From NCBI RefSeq assembly GCF_964340395.1, contig NC_135551.1, forward strand, positions 23,655,003-23,719,002: a DNA stretch of 64,000 nt, written 5' to 3'. Under the pieces are notes generated by a model, which was not told where the DNA came from, searched no databases, and worked only from the letters and a program-made list of their open reading frames with translations. Shown piece after piece: positions 23,306 through 64,000 of the stretch (positions are counted from its first letter, which is position 1; every line of letters starts with the position of its first letter). The translations under genes and the position numbers were made by a program. The DNA comes from Glandiceps talaboti. Taxonomy: Eukaryota > Hemichordata > Enteropneusta > Spengelidae.

Positions 23306-23486
23306 ATAGAAAACACGTGAACAGAGAGATCAGCGAAGATCAAATGCGATAAAAACTTTGAAGGGTTGAAATATTCTGAAATGCGTCTGTCATACGTAGA
23401 CACGTGCACGTAACCACAATGGACTACTGACAAAGACGAGGAAAGCCGAAGTGACTTCATGTATGTATGCAGAACTAAAACTGTAA
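23306..23486 (+). pseudogene. Relic of the ITIM-bearing tail of receptor D
   Basis: In the frame of D, after TGA 23303 and a second TGA near 23318, the sequence reads FEGLKYSEMRLS (23357-23392), matching EGLTYAELDMS of B. In another frame at 23463-23486 it reads MYAELKL then TAA, matching the family's last residues VYAELKM and VYAELRL. So the ancestral tail was about 60 residues longer and was lost by stops plus a frameshift. Confidence 0.75.
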
Positions 23487-23837
23487 TGATAACAGTATTA
23501 TAATTTATGTATTCTGGTTTGGTGAGGTCACAGTGACAGATGTTATTTTAGTGTGTATATGACGGGACAAACATCAAGGTTTATTGATTTGATCACCGTT
23601 TTGATAATTTTACAAATCAAGCAGTATTCAGTTTCTCACAATGTCTTTCATTGTAACTTATCACATTGCAATCATCCATCCTTTATTATCGCACGACTAT
23701 CTTTATACATGTATAAGTCTACAGAATGCATACACACATCAACATAATTAACCCGTTAGGTGTTTTTTTTACAAGAGTTGCCATTATATTAAATATGGTA
23801 ACTCTGACAAAAAATCACTCACTCACTCTCTCACTCA

Positions 23838-24044
23838 CATACATACATACATACATACATACATGCATACATGCATACATACATACATACATACATACAT
23901 ACATACATGCATACATACATACATACATACATACATACATACATACATACATACATACATACATACATGCATGCATGCATGCATGCATACATGCATACAT
24001 ACATACATACATACATACATACATACATACATACATACATACAT
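23838..24044. repeat. (CATA)n / (CATG)n microsatellite
   Basis: About 50 tetranucleotide units with a GCAT-rich middle. All reading frames through it are repeat translation (YIHT or MYVC runs). Confidence 0.95.
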
Positions 24045-26226
24045 TCTAGTAGGCAGCAATACGTAGTTTGTCATAAGTGCATCATTATCAATACTTATCG
24101 TTTGCAGAAACACAAAGTAAAGTAAACCTTAAAAACAAAATAAGTGATAAATACAGTAACAGTGTCATAAATATTCATCTTACAGCCTATTATTGCAGCC
24201 TTAATGAGCTCCAACGTAATCTGTTAAGCAATTATTACTTGTGAAATGCATACAAAACGTAGAAAAATCCAACAGACATATATTCTTTGATATCTATTTA
24301 TTGTTTACGTCTGATATACAAGACACATACAACCATTAGCTAATACGTGTAGATTATTCATTATATTAGACATGTATTAGTAATCCTCTACAGGGCAGTG
24401 ATATATATCCTAGAAATAGAAAGAACGTTCATACAAAACATTAAGACCACCTGTTAGGTACTTCCCCATTACACCCCTGTATAAAGAGATAATTGTATGA
24501 ATTCGAAGTACAAAATATTATGAAATGTATCTTATTGATATGCACAATGTAACAACGTATCATATGAATTAAGCATGACCGATAAGAGATATTATTCAAC
24601 AACAGTCGTGACTGAATGCGTTCAATTATATGACAATGTTAACTTCATATAAGATATTGTTGGCGTTTAAGAGAGATCCTATCCTAATCTATTTATCGAA
24701 TTCTAATTATCTTGCGAGAGAACTGTTTATTATATATATTCTTTATCCAGTAATAACAACTTGCCAGAAACTTTTCTGTAAAGACCATATGTCAACATTT
24801 ATACAGTACACAAACCAAGGTTAACAAAAATATGGAATTTAAGCGGGTAGCACATAAGCGAGTTGTTTTTTTCTGTCTGTACCTTTCGGTAGCTCGCCGG
24901 CAAATTTCCATTGGTCGATCTACGTCACGAAACTCTATGTCTACGTCACTGGTCGATCTCCATCACGAAACTCCATGTTTATGTCTTTTGGTCTACTTTG
25001 CTCTCAATATAAGTCACAACATTCCAAATTACCATTATTTTTCATAAATTGTGCCTGAGGAGGTACATTGTATTATTCCCCAATATTTTTCTTCAAAACA
25101 CTCGTAACGTAAAGGTTTGACACTACTCGTCACTCGACTCGTATTAACAGAGCCCCTTAGGTCATTCGTATTTTCCTTAGATGAAAGAACAAAATATATT
25201 GGGAATAATGTCTAATTGTTAATTTACATATTATGCAATTGTTACCCTTAGTAAAATGATAGACAAAAATTCTTTATTTTTCATATGAAAATGCAGTGGG
25301 GGTAGATCGCCATTCGAAAGAACGTGTGTACAGAATAACAAGAAACTTTGTAACATTTAAGAACTATAGTAAGTAACTATAATACAATAAATATTTATAA
25401 TTTGGTACGTTTACTTGTAAGAAATGATAAACCTATTTAACAACATGTTAGACATATGCTTCCAAATAAATGTCTTTAAATAAATTCACCTGCAAATAAT
25501 ACAAGTTTGCCTTATCTGATATTTATTGTAATCTGAAATCTAATTGGATATGATTGTTATAAATATTATCAAATTTACAAAAAACATGAACTATTCAGTA
25601 TTTCACCAATACAGACGTGCGCTAAGTTTCTCACATTCTTCATCTTGTTTTGGTTACTATTATACTTGAACAGAACATAGTTTTGGCCTCAGCAATGACG
25701 TCTGTATTGAGATGTGTTTTGAGTAGAGCCTCTCATCAGGAGACATGACATGGGTAGATCTGAAAACATTTTGTGCGATGAGGTTTTTTGTTTTATGTGG
25801 AGAATCAATCATGGTAATCTACTTACTAAGACATGTCTGAATATCACCAGTAACGATGAGATATGTAGCATAATTATAGTCTGGCACACCAAATAATGAT
25901 TCGGTGGGGTAGTTTTTTTAAGTGTACCAAATAGTGACACCAACCTCAGAATCGTAGTAAAAATAAATATGCGTCAACCTGGCAATGTTACATGAATATG
26001 CTGCTATTTTTATGGCAAAAAGAAAAAAATCAAATGTTACATAAAAATGATGAGTGTTAAAATGATCTCAAGTTAGTTCATGTCTTTTTAACACTAATGG
26101 ATTGTCTTATAGGCGTCAATGGCTGTATAAATTACTGGCAGCACGCGTTTGTTAAGAAGAATGAAATTGGTCAACTTTACAAAAATAACGACTGGTAAAA
26201 AAACAAGTAAATATATAGTAAACTCC
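24045..26226. other. Intergenic between receptor D and the adhesion GPCR
   Basis: AT-rich. It contains a small tandem duplication at 24912-24989 but no gene that I can support. The 3' UTR of the minus-strand GPCR gene must extend into its right end. Confidence 0.5.
24912..24989. repeat. Two-copy 39-bp tandem repeat
   Basis: GGTCGATCTACGTCACGAAA and GGTCGATCTCCATCACGAAA begin two adjacent, slightly diverged 39-bp units. Confidence 0.7.
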
Positions 26227-46112
<19,886 letters not shown>

Positions 46113-47316
46113 TCAACACACACACAACAGGTGTCACTACAGGCAAGGTAATTAGAACGCTTACTGAAGCTAGTTTTTTTTTTCCGCGAAGTTACATTGA
46201 AATCTTCTTCAATGCAGAACCAACTATCTAAGTTCCTTTACTGGTGCTTATATGGTCACCACCAATGCCTATAGCTTTAAATTTGATCCGTCATTCCACA
46301 GTTCATTCACGAAATACTGTAAACGTCACATCTGGCTTGGTACTGCTACAGTCATGGCTGTTATATGTCGAAGTGCCTCAGTGATATAGTATCTCAATTA
46401 TGTTATAACGGTGAATCACTCTTCATAAGGACAGTAATCACAACACATGAACATTCTCCACATGGGGGCGACATTGGGTCCTGTCGAATAAGAAAATAAA
46501 CCTTAACATATTAAAAAAATGTAATTAGCTGTAATTGATGGAAAATTGGTGACTGTTCAAGACCTGCTTTTAAAACGTCATGTCGTAAATACCGTGCTAC
46601 CTAGGCTACCTCCGAACACTAACATCATCTGTGGTTGTTAAGCTCTCTATAGGTTGCTTAGAAAGTATACAGACATATTTTTAGCCCGAATAAAACAGTT
46701 TCCGTTCAACTCACAGCTTGATTCAGGTTTGCTTTCATACACTAACCTCATAATTTAATGGTAGATTTGGCAGCTGTCACGTCGTAATTGAATTATATAA
46801 TATTTCATAGTTCTCAATTAGGTCTTTCACTTTTCGTTAATTTTTTTGTCAATAAAGGTGTTGCGATGATTAATTGTTGGGTGGTTGCGTGCGAATGCAA
46901 TTTGAATAATGTTGTTATTAATTCTCTAATTGATGGGCATTCACTTTTATTGATTTTTTTTATGAACTTTTGAAGAAAGCAAAACAAAAAACGGTTCAAA
47001 AGGGCAACAAAATGACGTGTCGCGTTCTATCATATCTGCCGTACCTATCTCCATTAATTTTAACCTAACAAATGGGTCATCTCATTTCAAGATTCTAAGC
47101 CTAGAATCACAGACATATGCTTTACTATATTTACAGCGCAAATGATCTTGACATTTCAGTGAAAACGTCATTCTAGTAGCTTAAAAACTTAGTGTTACTA
47201 TTTGTAATTAGTTATTTGGAGTCTATGTGTAGGTTTGACTGCGAATGGCCTTGAACAACAGTGATTTTCGTCCAACAACTGCCCTGGGTATTCCGACTGT
47301 CCCATCCCTCCCCGCT
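46113..47316. other. Upstream flank of the adhesion GPCR
   Basis: Presumed promoter and 5' UTR region of the minus-strand GPCR gene. I see no clear TATA or other element that I can defend, and no other gene. Confidence 0.4.
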
Positions 47317-47319
47317 GTA

Positions 47320-47370
<51 letters not shown>

Positions 47371-47549
47371 ATGTATGTATGTATGTATGTATGTATGTAT
47401 GTATGTATGTATGTCTGTCTGTCTGACTGTCTGTCCGTCCTTTTTTATCTCTCTCTGTCGCTGTGTCTGTCTCCATCCCTCTGTTTCACTGTCTATGACT
47501 ATTTATCTATCTATCTATCTATATATCTATCTATCTATCTATCTATCTA

Positions 47550-47594
<45 letters not shown>

Positions 47595-47647
47595 ATGGCT
47601 GTCTGTCTGTCTGTCTATCTATCTGGCTGTCTGTCTGTCTGTCTATG

Positions 47648-47721
<74 letters not shown>
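47317..47721. repeat. Compound (TGTC)n/(TATG)n/(TATC)n/(TC)n array
   Basis: About 400 bp of changing tetranucleotide blocks ending in about 36 TC units. Long reading frames through it on both strands are repeat translation. Confidence 0.95.
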
Positions 47722-52620
<4,899 letters not shown>

Positions 52621-52667
<47 letters not shown>

Positions 52668-52681
52668 GTGTGTGTGTGTGT
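52621..52681. repeat. (AT)n-(GT)n microsatellite
   Basis: Follows the palindrome-arm copy immediately; the AT tract is about 44 bp and the GT tract about 16 bp. Confidence 0.93.
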
Positions 52682-52767
52682 TGAGGGTAGAATAAAAACA
52701 AGTAGGGTTTTTTCGTCTCTACAAGCCTGTTACGTGAGTAAATCACTCGTCATATCAGGAGATGCTT

Positions 52768-57451
<4,684 letters not shown>

Positions 57452-59398
57452 ATGGCTGACTCCGGCTTAAAAGTAGCTATTACTAAACAAATTCGTAAGA
57501 TCGAGGAGTTGTTCGCAAGTGGTAATACCGACTTGGAGATTCTTCGACAAGTTTACTCAGAAGATTTAAAAATCATGGCACCAGGTGAAGAAACAAAGAC
57601 AGGTCTTGAAGGTAAGTTGTATTTGTGATAACGAACTCTTCAATTGAAAGCACTATATACTGTACGATATCCATTTTGGGCGAACTGTGACAATTAATTC
57701 AGCCCGGGGTTTGACATGCAAAGTTCAACAAGTGTTACCAATGACATTGTAGGAATTTCCATATGGCCATAGTATAATGCCCTACTGTGATTGAAGGTTA
57801 GTAAACTATACTCGAGGTCACGACATGGGGGTCACCTAAGCCCAGGGGGCGCGGTACCAGTGGCAAGCTCTGGTATGGTTGTGTGGCCAGTGTTGGAAAC
57901 CCCGGGCCCCATTTTATATCTACTTTGATCAAAAATCAATACCCCATTGTAGACAATTACAGGTTTTTAAAAGATACAAGTTTAGATCTTAATACATTTT
58001 CCCCAGGAAGCAACATTTTGGGATAATTAATGCCAGTTATAATTTGGTACAGGACAATGGACCACATTTTAGACGACCAAAAATCGATAATAATGCCAAG
58101 TGGACCCGTTTTAGATTCTCCAGCTCGAACAAAACAGACCTCATTTTAGACGAAGGGCTAGAAAACGCAACCCAAAGGGTGACACATACTAGTATACCTA
58201 TAATCAAATAAGGGGAATAGCCAGATATGAAAACAGTAGACATGCATTTCGGATATTGATATAACTAGAATTCATATTCATCATTTATCAATGCTATTCT
58301 AAAATGGTCAAATGACATGACAGCTCCCTCTCTCGTGACTCTTATACGGTTCGCATTAATACCATTTACATTCGGATGTAAATTTGATATTTATTGATAA
58401 TGCATGTACAAACACTTGTTGCTTAGTACATCCAGGGGAACATATGCTAATTAGTGTTCTGTTGTCCTGGTGGTGTTTAAGATATAAACCTGTGGGATAT
58501 TTACTAGGCACATTCCCTAAAGTTCAAGTGATCCCGTGCAAGAGATATGATAGTGACCCTTTGTATAGACACACGATCTAGCTGCCGGATGTGGAGGTCA
58601 AACTAATATCATAGAATATGTCATTAGACAATGATAAGAATCTACAACGTGACGTCACGAAGCTACACTACCTGCCGCATACTGTAGTGACACCAAAAAT
58701 AAGTTATCAACTAAATGTTGTATACATATAGACGGCATATATGTTGTGCAGCCAAGTGTTGAGCACTGTTACATTGTTTACAGTGACGTATTGTCTATGC
58801 ACGTGAGCACCCAGGGGTATATATAGTCATATATGTGCTATCTCGAGATTATGCATTCGTCGATATTTTATTAGCAGCTAAATGCATTCGTGTGATTCAT
58901 CGCAAATTACATCTTCCAACCGCAAGAGGGAGGGCTTCGATATAATTCTCTTTCACACATTAATACACCACAATATTTTATATGCTATGAGACATGCCAT
59001 GACGACCAAAGGAGTATATAGCAAATCAGAATTCGAAACCCTATCAATCAAACATACTATTACGTTGACACTTCTGGCACGTTTGGAAAGACATTGTCAG
59101 TACACCACGATTGCATTAGTAATCGCAAGTTTATATTAAACAGTCTGTTTTCTTTCATGACACTGCAGGTGTGGCAGATGCTGTCAATGAATTCAAGTCC
59201 GCAGGCATAGCAAAGATATGCATCGACATACAGGAAGTGGGTGGAATCGAAGGAGGAGACACGGCATTTGAACGCTCCAACTATGAAATGTTCAAAGAAG
59301 ATGGCACCAGTGCGAGTGTAGGCAAAGTTCTAGTCATCTGGAAGAAGGCAAATGGAGTTTATCGCAAGGCGGTTGAAGTTTTCAACACCAACAAATAA
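57452..59398 (+). CDS. SnoaL/DUF4440-like small protein, copy 1 (two exons)
   Basis: Exon 1 is 57452-57611 and exon 2 is 59169-59398, joined by a phase-1 GT-AG intron; 129 residues. It starts MADSGLKVAITKQIRKIEEL and continues with a helix, LRQVYSEDLKIMAPGEETKTG, then IDIQEVGGIEGGDTAFERSNYEMF and VLVIWKKANGVYRKAVEVFN. The helix, the YSEDLKIMAPG segment and the closing strands fit the NTF2-like fold of SnoaL/DUF4440 proteins, which are small, cytosolic and of varied or unknown function. No signal peptide. The stop codon overlaps an AATAAA (59394-59399). The intron carries a dispersed repeat with recurring CATTTTAGAC units near 57.9-58.15 kb. Its tandem duplicate lies 2.8 kb downstream. Confidence 0.8.
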
Positions 59399-59497
59399 AT
59401 TTATCTGCTGTACTTGATGATGGCGTCATTAGAAATTCTATCATTCTTAATTCAATTTCGCAAAAGTTAGCAAATAGAAATAGGCTCTGACTTATAA

Positions 59498-59623
59498 AGG
59501 CTGCAATGGATTGTATGCTCCCAAGGGAGTTGAAGTATAAATTGTCGTGGTGTCACTATATATCCGTGCATAATTGTAAAGCGCTTTGAGCACAAAGTGG
59601 AAAAGCACTATAAAAACCAACAT
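59498..59623 (+). mobile_element. SINE copy, 5'-truncated
   Basis: Starts AGGCTGCAATGGATTGTATG and ends with TAAAGCGCTTTGAGCACAAA and AAAGCACTATAAAAA. Same family as the copies at 18740-18982 and 31575-32715. It lies between the two SnoaL-like genes. Confidence 0.75.
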
Positions 59624-60227
59624 TTTTGTAATTATTTTATTTGCTTTGGGATTGAGTCCTTTACCGTTGATTCTGATGAGACCTGCTTCCCTTTTCACAT
59701 CTGACAGAATACTTCTCCATGTTTTGGACATATCTGAACAGAGTGAAGACAATGTTTTAGAGAAAACTCGGATTGGCCACTTTTAGAAAAAATTGAATGT
59801 AATGGACTGGGGTTTAGTTTCCCGTCTCTCCCCTTGAAATTGTTGAAGGTCCGCTAAAGATTCTTTATACAGGGAATTTTGTGATGTATATGAATTTTTT
59901 TAGCAGTTTTGCCAGTGTTAATATTAACAGATAACTTAAATATATTTTGTAAATCAATAAGTATTCTGGTTATTCACAATCTTTGTATTTAGCAAGCTTT
60001 TCTCAGTTTTAACTCCTGTGTACCATTGTTTGCGTACTTTGTGCCTGACGTGGGCGGGTATCAAGTGATTAATTACAACACAAGCCTGGATGTGCATAAG
60101 AGGACCAACGATTGGGTCTTTCACATATGTCAGCCTTGATTGATGTCCTTCCGGGTTATTATCTGAACTATAAGATTAAGTGGTAAAATAGGCCAGGTAC
60201 GTTACAATATAAGGACAACAAGTAATC

Positions 60228-61355
60228 ATGGCTGACTCCGGCTTAAAAGCAGCTATTGCTGAACAAGATCGTAAGATAGAGGGATTATTCGCAAGTGGTA
60301 ATACCAACTTGGAGAATCTTCGACAAGTTTACTCAGAAGATTTAAAAATAATGGCACCAGGCGAAGAAACAAAGACAGGTTTTGAAGGTAAGTTGTATTT
60401 GTGATATAGAACTCTTGAATTGAAAAAAAAACTATACTATAACGTATCCTTTTTCGGCGAACTGTAACAATTAATTCAGCCTGGAGTTTAATTCAACAAG
60501 TGTTGCCAATGACATTGTAGTAACTCCAAAATACATGTAGGACCACAGTATGCCCTATTTTGATTGAAGGGTCAGTAAACTGAACTCAAGGTCACGATAT
60601 TGAGTCCTCCACGAGGGGGCGGTGCCAGTGGCCAGCTCTGGTAGGGGTCACGGTGTGGGGCCAGTGCGGGAACCCCCAGGCCCGGACCCACTTTGACCAA
60701 AAGATGAAAGTTAAGACCTGCAGCGCGAAAAAAACCAGACCTCATTTTAGACCTAGAAAATGCAACCCAAAGGGCGGCACATATACGTATAGATAGTCAA
60801 ATAATTAAGGGGAGAAGCCCCCGGGCCTTAAGCCAGATAACAAGTATACATGCATTTCGGATATTGATATATTTATATTTACTCAAATAAGGGGAGAAGC
60901 CCCCGGGCCTTAAGCCAGATAACAAGTATACATGCATTTCGGATATTGATATAACAAGAATTCGTACTCATCATTTATCAATGCTGTTTGATATGGTAAA
61001 TGACATGTCAACTCCCTCTCTTGACTTATATACGGTTCGTAGTAATACCATTCACGTTCAGATGTAAATTTGATCTTCATTGATAATACCATGTACGAAC
61101 GTTAACTCTTGTGGTTTAGCACGTCCAGAGGAAAAGAATGGACGGAGTACATATGCTAATCAGTGCTCTGCTGTCCTGATGGTGTTTACTCCGGCTTGGG
61201 ATATAAACCTGTGGGATATCTTCTAGACTAATTCCCTAAAGTTCAAATGACCCCGTGCACAAGTTGCGGAGATATAATAATGATCGTTTGTATAGACACT
61301 TGATCTACCTACTGCATACTGTAGGTGATACCAAAAATAAAGTATCAACTAAATG

Positions 61356-61446
<91 letters not shown>

Positions 61447-62138
61447 ACCTATATGTTGTGCAGTCAAGTGTTACATTGTTACATTGTGCTGCTATATTAT
61501 TTACCGTGACGTATGGTTAATACACGTGAGTACCCAAGGGTACATACATTGACTTATGTTCTATCTCGAGATTATGTGCATCCATCGATATTTTATTATC
61601 AGCTGAATGCATTCGTGCGATTAATCACAAAATACATCTTCCGACCGCAAGGGGGAGGGCTTCGATAGAATAGAATTCTCTTTCGCAAATTAATACAACA
61701 CAATATTTTATAAACGAATGCCATGGGACATACAATGACGACTAAAGGAGCATATAGGAATTAAATCATAATCGAATTTTAATCAAATCAATCAAACATA
61801 CTATTGCCTTGACACTTGAGCCAGATTTGGAAATACATTGTCAGTACACCATTGTTGCATTAGTAATCACAATGTTATATTAATCTGTTTTCCTTCATAA
61901 TACTGCAGGTGTAGCAAAAGTTATCAGTGGATGCAAGTCCGCAGGCATAGCAAAGATACGCATCGACATACAGGAAGTGGGTGGAATCGAAGGAGGAGAC
62001 ACGGCATTTGAACGCTCCAACTATGAAATGTTCAAAGAAGATGGCACCAGTGCGGATGTAGGCAAATTGCTCGCCATCTGGAAGAAGGTAGACGGGGTTT
62101 ATCTCAAGGTGGCTGAAGCTTTCAACAGCAACAAATAA
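60228..62138 (+). CDS. SnoaL/DUF4440-like small protein, copy 2 (two exons)
   Basis: Exon 1 is 60228-60387 and exon 2 is 61909-62138, with the same exon lengths (160 and 230 nt) and intron phase as copy 1; 129 residues. It starts MADSGLKAAIAEQDRKIEGL. Much of exon 2, from CKSAGIAK through EDGTSA, is nearly identical to copy 1, while its first residues (AKVISG) and end (DGVYLKVAEAFNSNK) differ. The frame is open and the splice sites are intact, so it is probably functional. About 90 bp before the start are also shared with copy 1. The cellular role is unknown, as for copy 1. Confidence 0.8.
60807..60953. repeat. Two 65-bp direct repeats in the copy 2 intron
   Basis: Units at 60807-60871 and 60889-60953 are essentially identical, beginning AAGGGGAGAAGCCCCCGGGC. 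Copy 1's intron has one diverged counterpart at about 58208-58262. Confidence 0.85.
61358..61444. repeat. (AT)n microsatellite
   Basis: About 42 units in the intron of copy 2; absent from the aligned position in copy 1 near 58.73 kb. Confidence 0.95.
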
Positions 62139-62344
62139 ATTCATCAGCTGTACTTGATGATGGCATCATTGGAAATTCTATGATGTTTAATTCAAATTCG
62201 CCAAAATTAGCAAATAGAAATAAGTGCTCACTTTAAAAGGTCATTGGCCAGCTGTGGGCATTTATCTCTACACATACACATGCTGTATATAATTCGCACG
62301 ATGTTGTTCGTGCTGAATGAATGAATGATGCCGCAAATATGTTC

Positions 62345-63434
62345 TTCTTGTACTACTAGACCTCTCCACAGCTTTCGACACCACATCACATTCACCACAT
62401 TCTACTATCAAGATTATCCAACTTTGGCATTACCGGTATTCCTCTACAATGGCTCTCATGTTACCCAAGAAATCGACACCAATCAGTAACTATCAATGGT
62501 ATCTCTTCAGCATCCCAAAGTCTGGAATCTGGTGTACCACATGGTTCCTTGCTCGGTCCCTTACTTTTCTGCATATACATCTCACCACTTGGTTAGCTTA
62601 TTCGTCAACATAATCTGAATTTCCACCTATACACGGATGGCAATCAGTTGTACTTATCATCATTTTGACCATGAGACACCTCACCCTCAGTCGACATCAT
62701 GGAATCAGCAATTCATGACTTCAAATGCTGGATGACTCGATATAAATTAAAACTGAACGATGACAAAACAGAAGTGCTGCTGATAAGATCTAAGTTCAAC
62801 CACCTGCCATGTCCAATCAACCAAATCTCGATTGGCTCTAGTAACATCCAATTAACAGATTCAGCTAGGGATATAGGAGTTAGCTTTGATTGTCACCATA
62901 CATACATACATACATACATACATACATACATACATACATACATACATACATACATACAGAAAACATATTTGCAACCTGTCACTCCATCCAATTTCATCTC
63001 CGCAAAATCGGTCACATTCTCAGTAAACACACTTGTCAGCAAATGATTCAAGCCCTCCTTTCTTCCAAACTCGACTATGGCAATACGCTTCTTTACGGAC
63101 TACCATATGAACACATCAAACCACTACAACATGCACAGAACACAGCTGCCAGGATCATCACACTGGTAAAGAAACGTCAACATATTACACCAATACTAAA
63201 GGAACTGCACTGGTTGCCTGTACAATACAGAATTGATTACAAAGTTCTCCTGACCACCTATAAAACATTGCATGGTCTTTCACCGCATTACTTATATCAG
63301 ACACTATCCATAAGAAGCCTATTCTCCGCACACTTCGGTCATTGGACAAATACTTATTTTTTGAACCTAATTACAGATGTAATTCATTCGGTGGCTGTGC
63401 TTTCTCATATTCTAGTTGCATGCTTTCTGTCATA
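62345..63434 (+). mobile_element. Dead CR1/L2-like non-LTR retrotransposon, reverse transcriptase 3' part
   Basis: Reverse-transcriptase motifs appear in broken frames: LLDLSTAFDTT-like motif A near 62350-62380, GVPHGSLLGPLLF (motif B) near 62530, and YTDGNQLYLS where the catalytic YADD box should be near 62630. Downstream, DFKCWMTRYKLKLNDDKTEV and, after a (CATA)n insert, QHAQNTAARIITLVKK and LKELHWLPVQYRIDYKVLLT match the C-terminal part of CR1/L2-type ORF2. Stops, frameshifts and the changed catalytic Asp show that it is inactive. Endonuclease and 5' parts are missing. Confidence 0.8.
62895..62957. repeat. (CATA)n microsatellite inside the retrotransposon
   Basis: About 15 units between the GVSFDCH block and the FHLRKIGHI block of the ORF2 remnant, replacing the residues normally found there. 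Confidence 0.95.
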
Positions 63435-64000
63435 ACCATGATTGCTGACGTCAATATTGTCCAATCATATAGAAGATCATGAAAACATCGTGAAATTTGA
63501 TTTGTTGGTTTCCTAAACTGTATACTTCGAATACCATGATTCGTTACAAAATTCTTTTAATGAATATTAAATAGGCTTGTTGTATGAAGTGATATAGCAA
63601 CAAGGGAAACCTTACAAGTTTTCTTCCATGAGTTGATAAATAAAGTCATTAAATGGCAACACGAAACTCGTTAAATTTCGTAATTCTTTACAATTTGTAT
63701 TGCTGATAATATAATCCGGTTAATAAACCTTATTTTTTAACATCATTTTCATCGAAATTTAGCAAGTAACTTATATGAACCAGGCTTTTGAGTGGTACAC
63801 TGTGCTATTTACATGCAACGACTTGGAGCGTGCTTCCACATCAGTGCTCGGAGCAAATACAATCAGTTACTCTACTATTATGGGACAAACAAATATAATG
63901 TTGCACTGCATGTTCTGATACGCCTTCTTGAAGTTTCCCATGGGTATTCTAATAGCAAGTATATTTATTCGAGATGAAATATGTTTACTTTGTTGCTAAA
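63435..64000. other. Right edge of the window, no gene seen
   Basis: AT-rich sequence after the retrotransposon remnant; no feature that I can support. Confidence 0.5.

Overview
This is nuclear DNA from an animal. Genes have GT/AG introns, and the proteins include Ig-domain receptors with tyrosine-phosphorylation tails, an adhesion GPCR and non-LTR retrotransposon remains. The sequence is AT-rich and full of long microsatellites, SINE copies and DNA transposons. The mix suggests a marine invertebrate (lophotrochozoan or invertebrate deuterostome), but nothing here fixes the phylum.

Layout. (1) 1-3.3 kb: the last exon of an M15/hedgehog-fold peptidase-like gene, then a duplicated intergenic segment. 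(2) 3.4-23.5 kb: four tandem plus-strand genes of one family of single-exon type I Ig receptors, here called A, B, C and D. Each has a signal peptide, 2-3 Ig domains, a Ser/Thr-rich or short stalk, a membrane helix and a cytoplasmic tail. B and C end in two ITIM-like tyrosine motifs 26 residues apart. A has almost no tail. D has lost the ITIM end to stop codons and a frameshift, and its relic is still readable downstream. C is split by a 5,302-bp DNA transposon with about 166-bp inverted ends, a perfect 10-bp target duplication, a decayed RecQ-like helicase gene and a nested 599-bp MITE. The set has the form of a paired-receptor cluster with active, tail-less and decaying members.

(3) 26.2-46.1 kb, minus strand: one 24-exon adhesion GPCR that I could assemble phase-consistently from end to end (about 1,269 codons). 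Its order is signal peptide, two copies of a five-exon LRRNT-LRR-LRRCT-Ly6/uPAR module, hormone-receptor domain (HRM), GAIN/GPS, 7TM and a short tail. The Ly6-like units and the doubled module are unusual for this receptor class. (4) 46-57.4 kb: no convincing gene, only repeats. (5) 57.4-62.1 kb: a tandem pair of two-exon genes for 129-residue proteins resembling the SnoaL/DUF4440 (NTF2-like) group. (6) 62.3-63.4 kb: a dead CR1/L2-like non-LTR reverse transcriptase fragment.

The Ig receptors and the adhesion GPCR are both cell-surface proteins, but nothing in the sequence shows that they work together. Exon boundaries were read by eye from splice consensus and codon phase. No homology search was possible.
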